A DNA stretch of 64,000 nucleotides from positions 248,001-312,000 of the forward strand of contig JAKLEA010000003.1 of NCBI GenBank assembly GCA_022711755.1, in the 5' to 3' direction. The notes below the pieces were generated by a model. That model was not told where the DNA came from and did no database searches. It saw only the letters and a list, made by a program, of their open reading frames with translations. Below are positions 54,747-62,811 of the stretch, piece after piece. How positions within the stretch are numbered: position 1 is the stretch's first letter; every line of letters starts with the position of its first letter. Made by a program: the position numbers and the translations under genes. The DNA is from Planctomycetota bacterium. GTDB lineage: Bacteria > Planctomycetota > Brocadiia > SM23-32 > JAKLEA01.

Positions 54747-55697
54747 CTACCCCTGTGCCGGAACGCGCTTGATTGTCCAGCGGCCCTTCAGGTGCCTGGC
54801 GCGCGCGGAGGCGTCAATGTCGCGCTCCTCGGTCCAGGACGCCTGCTGCGGATCCTTCAGGCCGTCAGGAAGAAGTTTCCGCTCGACGATGTGAAGCTCC
54901 ACCCACTTCGTATCCGCGCCGATCGCCGCGGCATCGTAGAGCAGCGTAACGGGCAGGAAGGTCCGCCTTATGCGGTGTTCCTTGCCCAGCTTTTTCCATG
55001 AGGTTTTCCCCGCAGGTTCGTCCCAGTAGGTCTGCCACCCGGTTTCGCCCAGGATGATTTCCTTCGGCTGCAGCCAGCGGTTGTCGTCCGTGCGGAGGAA
55101 GAAGTAGCACGTTTCCGGCGCGTAAAGCAGACTAGTCTTGCCGTAGGAAACCGGCTGATCCGGCAGCGGCACGCGCTCGGAAGTGGCCTGCATGACGTGA
55201 AGCATCCCTGCCACCTTGATGAAGGTTCCAGACTGGACGCGAATGCGTTCCGACGGCGGCGTTTTCTTTTCTTTCTCAAGCTCCGGCCAGAGCGCGAACG
55301 GCGCCTGGATCAGGCGTCCCCGGCTGACCATGCCCTGCTCCCTGGCCGGGAGGCCGGCGGCTGCAAGCTCAGTGTAGGCCGCGCAGTCATCCGGCGTGAA
55401 CAGGGAGAACGCCCCGCCGAATTCGCCGGGCAGCGAGACCTTCGGCAGCGTGCCGAGGGTGCTTCTGTGTTCAAGTTCCGGCCTGAGGCCGATGGTCTTC
55501 GATATCACGTCATCGCTGTACTGGACGTTGCCGGCGCCCGCGGCCGCGCCGGGCTGAGGCCACCATACGGTCGTTTCGTTTGGGAATCGGTCGCCGCAGC
55601 GATTGCAGCAGTTTGAGGAACAGCCGTGCAGAACCAGTCCGGTCAGAATGACGGCCGCCAGCGCCGCCGCCTTGCTTGAAATCCGCGGGGTAATCAC
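54747..55697 (-). CDS. predicted lipoprotein of unknown function
   Basis: A 316-residue protein starting at GTG 55697 with GAGG 9 bases upstream. The N-terminus has a clear lipoprotein signal (LVLHGC with Cys26), followed by CCNRCG. The rest has no recognised domain. It contains alternating beta-rich and charged segments. It begins 4 bases after the stop of purD on the same strand, so it is cotranscribed, though no functional link is evident. The C45 gene follows it after 93 bases. Confidence 0.65.
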   Translation of the reverse strand: MITPRISSKAAALAAVILTGLVLHGCSSNCCNRCGDRFPNETTVWWPQPGAAAGAGNVQYSDDVISKTIGLRPELEHRSTLGTLPKVSLPGEFGGAFSLFTPDDCAAYTELAAAGLPAREQGMVSRGRLIQAPFALWPELEKEKKTPPSERIRVQSGTFIKVAGMLHVMQATSERVPLPDQPVSYGKTSLLYAPETCYFFLRTDDNRWLQPKEIILGETGWQTYWDEPAGKTSWKKLGKEHRIRRTFLPVTLLYDAAAIGADTKWVELHIVERKLLPDGLKDPQQASWTEERDIDASARARHLKGRWTIKRVPAQG

Positions 55698-55701
55698 GTC
55701 A

Positions 55702-56985
55702 CTATGCCTCCATTTCGCGCCGTATCGCCCTGAAGCCGATGTCGCGCCGGTAATGCGCGCCGTTGAAGTGTATGCGGCTCACGGCCTCCAGGCATCTCTG
55801 TTGCGCCTTCATCACGTTTGAACCAAGCGCCGTCACACCGAGCACTCTGCCGCCCGCCGTGACGACCTTGCCTTTCGACAACTTCGTTCCCGCATGGAAA
55901 ACCTTGCAGTCTTCCACCGCGTCGGCCTCCTCCAGCCCGGTTATCTCAATGCCCTTCTTGTATTCGTCCGGATAACCGTCGGAAGCCATGACTATGCAGA
56001 CGGATGGACGTCGGTCCCACTCGATCTCGTGCCTGCCCAGCGTTCCGTCCGTGCAGGCCATCAGCAGGGGGACGATGTCCGACTTCATCCTGATCATCAG
56101 GGGCTGCGTCTCCGGATCGCCGAAGCGCACGTTGAACTCCAGAACCTTCGGGCCGGAATCGGTGATCATCAGGCCTGCGTAGAGAACGCCCCGATACGGC
56201 CAGCCCTCGGCGTTCATCGCATGTATAGTCTGGAGTATGATTTCCTGCTCGATCTGGGCGCTTATCCGGGGCTTGAGAACCGGGGCCGGGGAATATGCGC
56301 CCATCCCGCCCGTGTTCTTCCCCGTATCGCCCTCGCCGACGCGCTTGTGATCCTGCGCCGACTCCATCATTATGATCGCCTCGCCGTCCGTGAAAGCGAG
56401 GATGCTCACCTCTTCGCCGTCAAGCCGTTCCTCGATGACGACGCGGTCGCCGGCGGAGCCGAAGGCGCGATCCTTCATCACAAGATCAATGCCGTCGCAG
56501 GCTTCATCAACATTTCCGCAGACGATGACGCCCTTGCCCTTGGCCAGTCCGTCGGCCTTTACGACGCAGTAGCCGTCCATCTCCTCGGCGCAGGCGCGGG
56601 CGGCGTCCACCGATTCGACAATCTGGAAGGCCGGACCGGGGATGCCGTATCTCCCGAGAACCTGTCGCGCGAATGCCTTGCTGCTTTCCAGCCGGGCGGC
56701 CTGGCCGGACGGTCCGAAGATTCGCAGGCCGAGCGACTGGAAACGGTCAACGATCCCCATTGACAGGGGGTCTTCAGGGCCGACCACCGTCAGGTCAATC
56801 TTCTCCGAACGCGCGAATGCGGCCAGATTCTCAACGTCCTCGGAACCAATATCCACGCATTCCGCGACCGAAGCAATGCCGGCGTTACCAGGCGCGCAGA
56901 ATATTTTCTTCGTCAGCGGGGATTGGGATATTTTCCACGCGAGAGCGTGTTCGCGTCCGCCGCTGCCGATAATTAAAATTCTCAT
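55702..56985 (-). CDS. purD: phosphoribosylamine--glycine ligase
   Basis: ATP-grasp ligase making GAR from phosphoribosylamine and glycine. The 427-residue protein starts MRILIIGSGGREHALAW and contains GPEDPLSMGIVDRF, the ATP-grasp segments YCVVKADGLAKGKGVIV, GDRVVIEERLDGEEVSI and the C-terminal FNVRFGDPETQPLM. Length is typical. The start ATG 56985 has AGGAAG upstream. Reading upstream to 57096 would add 37 unrelated residues. With purN and guaB at 29-31 kb it shows purine genes scattered rather than clustered. Confidence 0.93.
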   Translation of the reverse strand: MRILIIGSGGREHALAWKISQSPLTKKIFCAPGNAGIASVAECVDIGSEDVENLAAFARSEKIDLTVVGPEDPLSMGIVDRFQSLGLRIFGPSGQAARLESSKAFARQVLGRYGIPGPAFQIVESVDAARACAEEMDGYCVVKADGLAKGKGVIVCGNVDEACDGIDLVMKDRAFGSAGDRVVIEERLDGEEVSILAFTDGEAIIMMESAQDHKRVGEGDTGKNTGGMGAYSPAPVLKPRISAQIEQEIILQTIHAMNAEGWPYRGVLYAGLMITDSGPKVLEFNVRFGDPETQPLMIRMKSDIVPLLMACTDGTLGRHEIEWDRRPSVCIVMASDGYPDEYKKGIEITGLEEADAVEDCKVFHAGTKLSKGKVVTAGGRVLGVTALGSNVMKAQQRCLEAVSRIHFNGAHYRRDIGFRAIRREMEA

Positions 56986-57212
56986 CCTGTTCTTCCTGTG
57001 TCGCCCGATCTCAATCCTGCGATGCGTCAAATGCCGGCGCCCGGCCAGAAACGCCGTCCACCGGGAGTCTCCGATCAACGACGGGAAGCATACCACAATC
57101 TGCGTGGGAAAGGAATAAAAAGACCGGAAGGCCGGCCGGCATTACACGCCGCAATGCGCGAATCACCGGATTATTGGAGAATTCGGACGGAATTGCTTTC
57201 CGGCCAGACTTT

Positions 57213-57938
57213 CTATTCCGCCGTAATCAGCCCGTCAACGTATATCGCCTTAACCCTTCGCCCCGGTTCGATTCTCAGGTAATCGCTCTCCGGCCACGGC
57301 CCGTCAATCAACGCCTGGATCATTCTGATGCTGCCGGGGACGATTTCGAACGTCTTGCCCTCCTTCCCGGCCTCGACCCGCGCGGCCTCCGCGTAGCCCA
57401 GATGAGTCGTTTCCGGCAGGTCAATGAAGATGCTCGTCTTGTCCCCCTCCGGAGCCTTGAGCATTTCCATGAGGTATTTCGCGTTCTCTTCGCCGTATTT
57501 CTCGACGTATTCCTGATACGTCCCGCCCAGGCCGGTCTGCTCCCTGTAGTTCGCCTCCCGCACGGTTGACGTTCCGCGCTCGCGATATCCGGCGGAGGAC
57601 CACTGGGCGCTCAGGCGATTGCCGAAACATTCCTCAAACCGCGCGTGTGAGCCGAGCAGGATGCCGCAGCAGTCGTGCGCGCGGGGGACTATCAGCGGCA
57701 GTCTGTCCGCCCGCAGGCCGTTGAGAGCATTGCCGCAGATGCCGAAGCCCAGGAGCGTCGCCTCATACTTGGCGGGGTCAACCGCGTCAACCAGCTTCTG
57801 AAGCATGCCGCGAAGGAAGTCCACGTCGTCGTGGGAGCCTTTGGGGGTGAACTCAATATCCACGATGTTGCGCGAGCGGGCGACACAGTGGCAGACCTCG
57901 CGATAAAAAACCTCGCAGGCGATAAGCTTCAGGCGCAT
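57213..57938 (-). CDS. DUF1638 family protein
   Basis: A 241-residue cytoplasmic protein of the DUF1638 family, recognised by LIACEVFYREV at the start, LGFGICGNALNGL and the block PLIVPRAHDCCGILLGS. Members are often found near corrinoid or methyltransferase genes, but none is nearby here. The conserved cysteines (CEVF, CHC, ICG, HDCC) may bind metal. The ATG at 57938 has GGAG 8 bases upstream. A good promoter with an overlapping dyad lies just upstream, so it is probably expressed alone. Function unknown. Confidence 0.72.
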   Translation of the reverse strand: MRLKLIACEVFYREVCHCVARSRNIVDIEFTPKGSHDDVDFLRGMLQKLVDAVDPAKYEATLLGFGICGNALNGLRADRLPLIVPRAHDCCGILLGSHARFEECFGNRLSAQWSSAGYRERGTSTVREANYREQTGLGGTYQEYVEKYGEENAKYLMEMLKAPEGDKTSIFIDLPETTHLGYAEAARVEAGKEGKTFEIVPGSIRMIQALIDGPWPESDYLRIEPGRRVKAIYVDGLITAE

Positions 57939-58400
57939 TCATTTACTCCGGCGCATCGCGGGTGGAAAGACGACGTCAATGTGCGGCTTCAAGGATTATT
58001 CAGGGACGGCGTGACTCAAGTCAAGATTCATTCCGTGCTTTGACGCAGCCGCGCAAAGCGATCCTGTAATGCAGGAGGAAGTTGTTTGCCCCACGCCTGT
58101 GAAGCGCAATCGGAATTGACCCAGCGGGCTGTGAAGGCAGGCCCATGCCGCCGAATTCAAGCGCGGCGAAGCGCGTATAATCTCCTTACAGGATTTGTCT
58201 TATCCCTGGCGCGCTCGCCAGGATCGTCAACCTCGAAATAAAAACCGACGCTTTCAACCGGCAGGATAAATGAGTCCGGACTGTGAGGAAGTTTTATGTG
58301 TGGACACGAGGGGCCAGGCTGGTTATCGTGTCGCGGCAATGAAAACGGCCTGGAAAAATGCGGCCCGGCAGGCAGAATCCGGGAGAGGAAAAGGGGACGG
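57939..58400. other. intergenic region between DUF1638 and the membrane methyltransferase-like gene
   Basis: A 462-base divergent gap. The left part holds the DUF1638 promoter. A perfect hairpin CCTGGCG-CGCT-CGCCAGG lies at 58205-58222 and a TATAAT at 58176-58181 without a good -35. No gene or known RNA was recognised. An in-frame reading upstream of 58401 lacks a plausible start and sequence. Confidence 0.5.
57995..58024 (-). promoter_or_regulatory. promoter with dyad for the DUF1638 gene
   Basis: Minus strand TTGACT (58024-58019), 18 bases, AATAAT (58000-57995), each with one mismatch to consensus. The start point would be near 57988, about 50 bases before the ATG. The -35 overlaps an inverted repeat TGACT-TG-AGTCA (58023-58012), a possible operator. 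Confidence 0.55.
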
Positions 58401-60725
58401 ATGACTGCTGGAGGTCATTTACGCGCTTTTCTCGGTGGGGTAGGCGGTCGGAAGCTCTACGACGAAGGTCCCGCCGCAACCGGCAAGGCAGTATCCGAAC
58501 CGTCCACTCCCCGATTGCTCATTTCTCTATTCTTCACGGCATTCGGGTTCGCGCTGTTGTCATTATGTTTCTTCCGCGCCTTGTCGCTGTCATTCAACAG
58601 CACGGTATATTTTCTTTTCTACCTGGCTGTGGGGATGCCTGCGGGTGGATGGTGGGCGCACAAACGCAAGGGCAGCGCGCTGGAAACGTTCGCGATGGCG
58701 ACGACGGCAATGTCGTTCTGCGCGTTTGCAATGCCTTTCCTTGGATGGCTTGCAAGCCACAGCCCCGACATGTTTTCCGCTTACGGAATGGGGAACAGAA
58801 GCCTGATCGTCAAACTGTGTGTATTCATAGGTTACCAGACGCTCGTGACCTTTCCCTTCTTCGCTCTATGGGGAGCGGCTGAATTCAGCGGCTACAAGAC
58901 GGCGCTGGGGAACAAGACGCTCCGGGGAGGTTTTTATCTGATCTTCGTCTGGGCGCTGGTTTGCTCCCTTGTGGTCGGCCAGTGGAGCATTCCGGCGCTG
59001 GGTTGGCTGAGGACGGTCGCCCTTGTCCCTATGGCGGTCGTGATCTCCCTCTGCGCGCTCCGCAAGCCCGTATCCGTATTCGGGCAAAGGTTTGGAATCG
59101 TCGCCCAGAGCCTTGCCGCGGCGGCTCTGTTTGTTGTTGCCGGCCTGTTTGAGCAGCCATTCCAGGCATTACTGCTGCCCGAAGGAAGATCAAGGCCGGG
59201 GGACGCCCTGGCCGGACGGCATTTCCTGTTCGGGAATGAAATACTGCCACGGCCCCGTGCCAGACTCGTCCACTCCCAATGGGGCCGCTTCTGCCACTTC
59301 ACAGCAATACAGGTGAACCAGCAGGTCGTCGGATACTACGACGGCGTCGCATTATGGTCCACCAGCGGCATCCCCGCCCTCTGCCGTGAGGCGTTCGACC
59401 ATCTGCTGTTTTCCATGGTCCCGCCGGGCAGCAGCATCTGCATCATCGGGTCCGGAGGCGGCAAGCAAGTGACGCTGGCTCTGGAGACCAACCCGAAACG
59501 GGTTGTGGCAATCGAGGTTGTCCCGGAAGTTGTTGAGTTTTTCAAAGGGAAAGGCGCATGGGCTAATGGAGGCGTCTACCTTGATCCTCGCGTTGAGACC
59601 GCCACCATGGACGGACGCCGGTACATGGCCGCAAGCCGCGAACGCTTCGACCTGATTGTTCTGCCCTACACTGAATCCACAGTCGCGGCATGCAAATCCT
59701 TCTTTGAGCCTGGATTTGGCCTGCACACCTTCGAATCCTTTCGCATGTTTCGCAACCACCTGAACCCAGGAGGCAGGCTGGTGATGGTAAAATCATGCGA
59801 CAAGGATGAGCGCCTTGCCATGCTCTATGCCAGGACGCTCACTTTGGCCGGATTCCAGGTCGAGGCATGGTACCAACCGATCAGAACCGGCCCTCCCGGA
59901 GTCCATGCGGACAATTTCATCCTTCTCGCCTCGGCAGGTCAACCGGGATTCGGACTGTCGTCGCTGAGCGTCCAGGCGCTGGAGGCCCAGGGATTCAGAA
60001 ACCTGGGAAGTTTCACGGCATCAGCGAGCGGTCCGATCGTGCAGGACAACTCCCCGTGGATTGATGGAGTCGCCGGAAGTTTTATTGACCGTCATGGCCT
60101 CAGGCTCTGCCTCGGAATCGTCGGAGCCATCGGCATATTGTGTTGCGCCGCGATGGTTGCGCGGGCTGTGCGTCAGGCCGGCGACGCGCAAGCGCGGCTG
60201 GAGGGCGCCGGCATCGTGGTTGCGGGATTCGCGGTCGGCGTGAACTGCATATGCCTGGAAAACGGCGTCATCCTCTGGTTGCTGCCGCGCCTGAACAACC
60301 CCCTTGGAGCCTTCTTCATCGGGTCGGCGGGTTTTCTTTTCATCTGGGGTGTCTCAGGCATCGGGATCGCGCGATGGCTCGCAATTTCATCCGCCGGCAT
60401 ACTGGGCGCGTTCTACATCCTGGCGTTCAAACCGGAATGGAACTCATCCGCCTCCTTCGCCTGTCTAAGCGCGCTGACGCTGGGCAGCGGAGTGTTCTTC
60501 CCCCTCCTTGCTATCCGTTATAATAAACGGCTTCTGGACCTGTTCATAGCCGACGCGCTGGGGGGCATGGTTGGGGGGCTTGCAGCCATCTGGCTGCCCA
60601 TGTTGTACGGCACAGGAGGATTCTTCGAAATGTTGCCGCTGGTCTGGCTGATAACTTTCGGCGCGGTCGTGCTGACCGTCCTGGCCGGAACCGGACGGGC
60701 GATTGTCTCCATCCGTGGTCAGTGA
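58401..60725 (+). CDS. polytopic membrane protein with internal spermidine-synthase-like domain
   Basis: A 774-residue protein. Six or seven hydrophobic helices (about residues 40-250) are followed by a soluble Rossmann methyltransferase-type domain (about 275-520) and a second set of roughly six helices. The domain looks like spermidine synthase: the nucleotide-binding CIIGSGGGKQVTLAL, the acidic residue in VVAIEVVPEVVEF, and FDLIVLPYTESTVA. In true spermidine synthases the last segment is a DSTDP-like motif with the catalytic Asp. Here it is PYTES, so polyamine synthesis is unlikely. ATG 58401 follows AAAAGGGGACGG. Similar fused proteins in this group of bacteria are uncharacterised. Confidence 0.68.
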   Translation: MTAGGHLRAFLGGVGGRKLYDEGPAATGKAVSEPSTPRLLISLFFTAFGFALLSLCFFRALSLSFNSTVYFLFYLAVGMPAGGWWAHKRKGSALETFAMATTAMSFCAFAMPFLGWLASHSPDMFSAYGMGNRSLIVKLCVFIGYQTLVTFPFFALWGAAEFSGYKTALGNKTLRGGFYLIFVWALVCSLVVGQWSIPALGWLRTVALVPMAVVISLCALRKPVSVFGQRFGIVAQSLAAAALFVVAGLFEQPFQALLLPEGRSRPGDALAGRHFLFGNEILPRPRARLVHSQWGRFCHFTAIQVNQQVVGYYDGVALWSTSGIPALCREAFDHLLFSMVPPGSSICIIGSGGGKQVTLALETNPKRVVAIEVVPEVVEFFKGKGAWANGGVYLDPRVETATMDGRRYMAASRERFDLIVLPYTESTVAACKSFFEPGFGLHTFESFRMFRNHLNPGGRLVMVKSCDKDERLAMLYARTLTLAGFQVEAWYQPIRTGPPGVHADNFILLASAGQPGFGLSSLSVQALEAQGFRNLGSFTASASGPIVQDNSPWIDGVAGSFIDRHGLRLCLGIVGAIGILCCAAMVARAVRQAGDAQARLEGAGIVVAGFAVGVNCICLENGVILWLLPRLNNPLGAFFIGSAGFLFIWGVSGIGIARWLAISSAGILGAFYILAFKPEWNSSASFACLSALTLGSGVFFPLLAIRYNKRLLDLFIADALGGMVGGLAAIWLPMLYGTGGFFEMLPLVWLITFGAVVLTVLAGTGRAIVSIRGQ

Positions 60726-60727
60726 TC

Positions 60728-62011
60728 CTACATCTTCCCCGGCCCCGTCCACTTCGCGCATTTCTGCGCAACTATGCGCTTTTCCAGCCTGACGTAGACC
60801 GGCAATCCGTCGTCCCCGATCGTTATCGGCGCTTCGCCCTTCATCAGGGGCATGGCGTATTTCCGGAACTCGTCGGTTATGTGATTGCCGTCCTTGTTGA
60901 TCCACTCGCGCGGGACCTTCTTTTCGCCGTTGGCAACGTCGCTCAGTTTCGCCAGGCCGGTCGTGCAGCCATACGTTTTCGATTCCGGGTCTCGCACGAG
61001 CGTGATCATGTAACCGCTGGTTCCCTCGGCGGCCATCTGCACGGCCTTCGCGCCGCACATGTATGCCTCCTCGACGTCTGTGAGGCTTGCGAAGTGGGCG
61101 CCGTTGCGTTGGAGCGTGCCGGGCTTGTTCGTGCGGGCCTTGATGCGGCAATCCTTCTCGACTATTCCGCGCAGGGCCTCCGCCGCGCCGCCCAGTTGCT
61201 TGTGGCCGAAGGAGTCCTGCCCGAAGTCTCCGCCGGCTTCGGCGAGGTAATTGCCCTTGTCATCCTTGACGCCCTCGCAGACGACAATGAAGACGCGTCC
61301 CAGTCTTGCGTGAACCCTTCTGACGTCATCAACTATCTTATCCCGCGTAACGGGGGCTTCGGGGAAATAGATAAGGTGCGGCGCGTCGTCCAGCTCGCGC
61401 GCTGCCATACCGGTTGAGCCTGCGATCCAGCCCGCGTTGCGGCCCATGGCCTCCATGATCGTGCAGGTGTCATGGGTGTAGAGCGCCTCTGTGTCACGCC
61501 CGGATTCCATGACCATTGTGGCCAAGTATTTCGCCACGCTGCCGTAGCCGGGGCAGTGGTCGGTGTAGGCCAGGTCGTTGTCAATCGTCTTGGGCACGCC
61601 CATGACGATCAGTTCGTAGCCGGTCTGATTCGCCAGCTTGCTGACCTTGTCGGCGGTGTCCATGCTGTCGTTGCCGCCACAGTAGAAGAAGTAGCGGACA
61701 TCGTGCGCGCGGAAGATCTCCAGGATGCGCTCGTATTCGCCGGACTTGGGGTCTTTCGAGAGTTTATGGCGGCAACTGCCCGCGGCTGCCGCGGGGCAGA
61801 CCTTCAGGCCGGCGATGGTCTGCCGGTCCTGCCCTCCAATGTCCAGGAGTTGCTCGTTCAACACTCCGAGAATGCCATTGTAGCCGGCGTAGATTTCGCG
61901 TATGCAATCCTGCCTCATGGCCTCCTGGATGACGCCGCAGAGGCTGGCATTGATGACGGTCGTCGGGCCGCCCGACTGGGCGACCACGCAGTTGCCCTTG
62001 AGTCTGCTCAT
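60728..62011 (-). CDS. PPi-dependent 6-phosphofructokinase family
   Basis: A 427-residue phosphofructokinase of the long bacterial/plant type. Visible are SGGPTTVINASL, the GGNDSMDTADK motif, VPKTIDNDL (catalytic PKTIDND) and MGRNAGWIA. The GGNDS form of the nucleotide motif, in place of the GGDGS/GGEGT of ATP enzymes, and PKTIDND are typical of pyrophosphate-dependent phosphofructokinase, which is reversible and saves ATP. CGGAGAACCGGAAC precedes the ATG. It is convergent with the membrane methyltransferase-like gene with only 2 bases between. Confidence 0.85.
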   Translation of the reverse strand: MSRLKGNCVVAQSGGPTTVINASLCGVIQEAMRQDCIREIYAGYNGILGVLNEQLLDIGGQDRQTIAGLKVCPAAAAGSCRHKLSKDPKSGEYERILEIFRAHDVRYFFYCGGNDSMDTADKVSKLANQTGYELIVMGVPKTIDNDLAYTDHCPGYGSVAKYLATMVMESGRDTEALYTHDTCTIMEAMGRNAGWIAGSTGMAARELDDAPHLIYFPEAPVTRDKIVDDVRRVHARLGRVFIVVCEGVKDDKGNYLAEAGGDFGQDSFGHKQLGGAAEALRGIVEKDCRIKARTNKPGTLQRNGAHFASLTDVEEAYMCGAKAVQMAAEGTSGYMITLVRDPESKTYGCTTGLAKLSDVANGEKKVPREWINKDGNHITDEFRKYAMPLMKGEAPITIGDDGLPVYVRLEKRIVAQKCAKWTGPGKM

Positions 62012-62058
62012 GTTCCGGTTCTCCGTTTCGAGGGTAATGAGTCAATCGCCGGGGGCGG

Positions 62059-62087
62059 ATTCTACATTCCTGGGCGGGGCGGGGCAA
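62059..62087 (-). promoter_or_regulatory. promoter for the phosphofructokinase gene
   Basis: Minus strand TTGCCC (62087-62082), 17 bases, TAGAAT (62064-62059). Transcription would start near 62052, leaving a leader of about 40 bases. Confidence 0.5.
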
Positions 62088-62220
62088 GTTGATACCGCAA
62101 AGCAATTTCCGGCCCGCCGACATGCGCAGGCCCACATACATGACCGAGCGCCCATGTCGCGCGCCCGAATCATAATAAAAGACGCCACCGGATGAAGGCG
62201 ACGGGCCGACAGGGAATTGA

Positions 62221-62250
62221 TTGACACGCCGTTTGCAGCGTTCCTATAAT
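62221..62250 (+). promoter_or_regulatory. consensus sigma-70 promoter for the zinc-ribbon/NDK operon
   Basis: TTGACA (62221-62226) and TATAAT (62245-62250) are both perfect, separated by 18 bases. The start would be near 62257, about 34 bases before the ATG at 62291. This is the best promoter in the window and suggests strong constitutive transcription. Confidence 0.8.
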
Positions 62251-62290
62251 CGCCCGGCGTTAGGAAACCACGTCTGAACAGGAGTCGGGC

Positions 62291-62791
62291 ATGGCGCTTG
62301 AAACCGAAGAACAACGCTGTCCGGCCTGCGGATCGTCAGCATCGGCCAGCTCAATAAGCTGTTCCAAGTGCGGCGCAAACATGCACACGGGCGAGACTTA
62401 TCGCACGGCCATGGCGGGGCACCGGCGTCTGAAGCCAGACAAGAAGGAAATCGCCGAGAAAACCCTCCTGAATAAAGCTGCGACGCTCTGGGCGGCCGCC
62501 ATTTTCATGCTCATATGCGCCGGGTTAATCCAGAAAAGGGCCACCGAAGCGGCGACAAAGGGCAACGCTTACGAGGCGATCCGGCAGGTCGCCATTGACT
62601 ACGAACGCTGCCGGCTTCTGGAAGCAGCCGGCCGCCATGAGGAAGCCGCCGAACAAGCCATGTCAATCGAGGAAACCGGCAAAGAGGCGAAGGGAAAGAT
62701 CGCCGACGACGGCAAGCCCGCGACGGCTATAATTGACAACATCCGTGTTGACGCCCAGGACCTTGCCAAACAGGCATCCGGGCAGAAATGA
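62291..62791 (+). CDS. zinc-ribbon single-pass membrane protein
   Basis: A 166-residue protein with an N-terminal zinc ribbon (CPACG near residue 10 and CSKCG near residue 24) and one transmembrane helix (about 58-76, ATLWAAAIFMLICAGLI). A mostly helical C-terminal domain follows, rich in Ala/Glu/Lys. No family is recognised beyond the ribbon. It heads a two-gene transcript with the nucleoside diphosphate kinase-like gene 20 bases downstream, so a common membrane-linked or regulatory role is possible but unproven. Confidence 0.6.
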   Translation: MALETEEQRCPACGSSASASSISCSKCGANMHTGETYRTAMAGHRRLKPDKKEIAEKTLLNKAATLWAAAIFMLICAGLIQKRATEAATKGNAYEAIRQVAIDYERCRLLEAAGRHEEAAEQAMSIEETGKEAKGKIADDGKPATAIIDNIRVDAQDLAKQASGQK

Positions 62792-62811
62792 CAACAGGAA
62801 AGGAATAGTTT

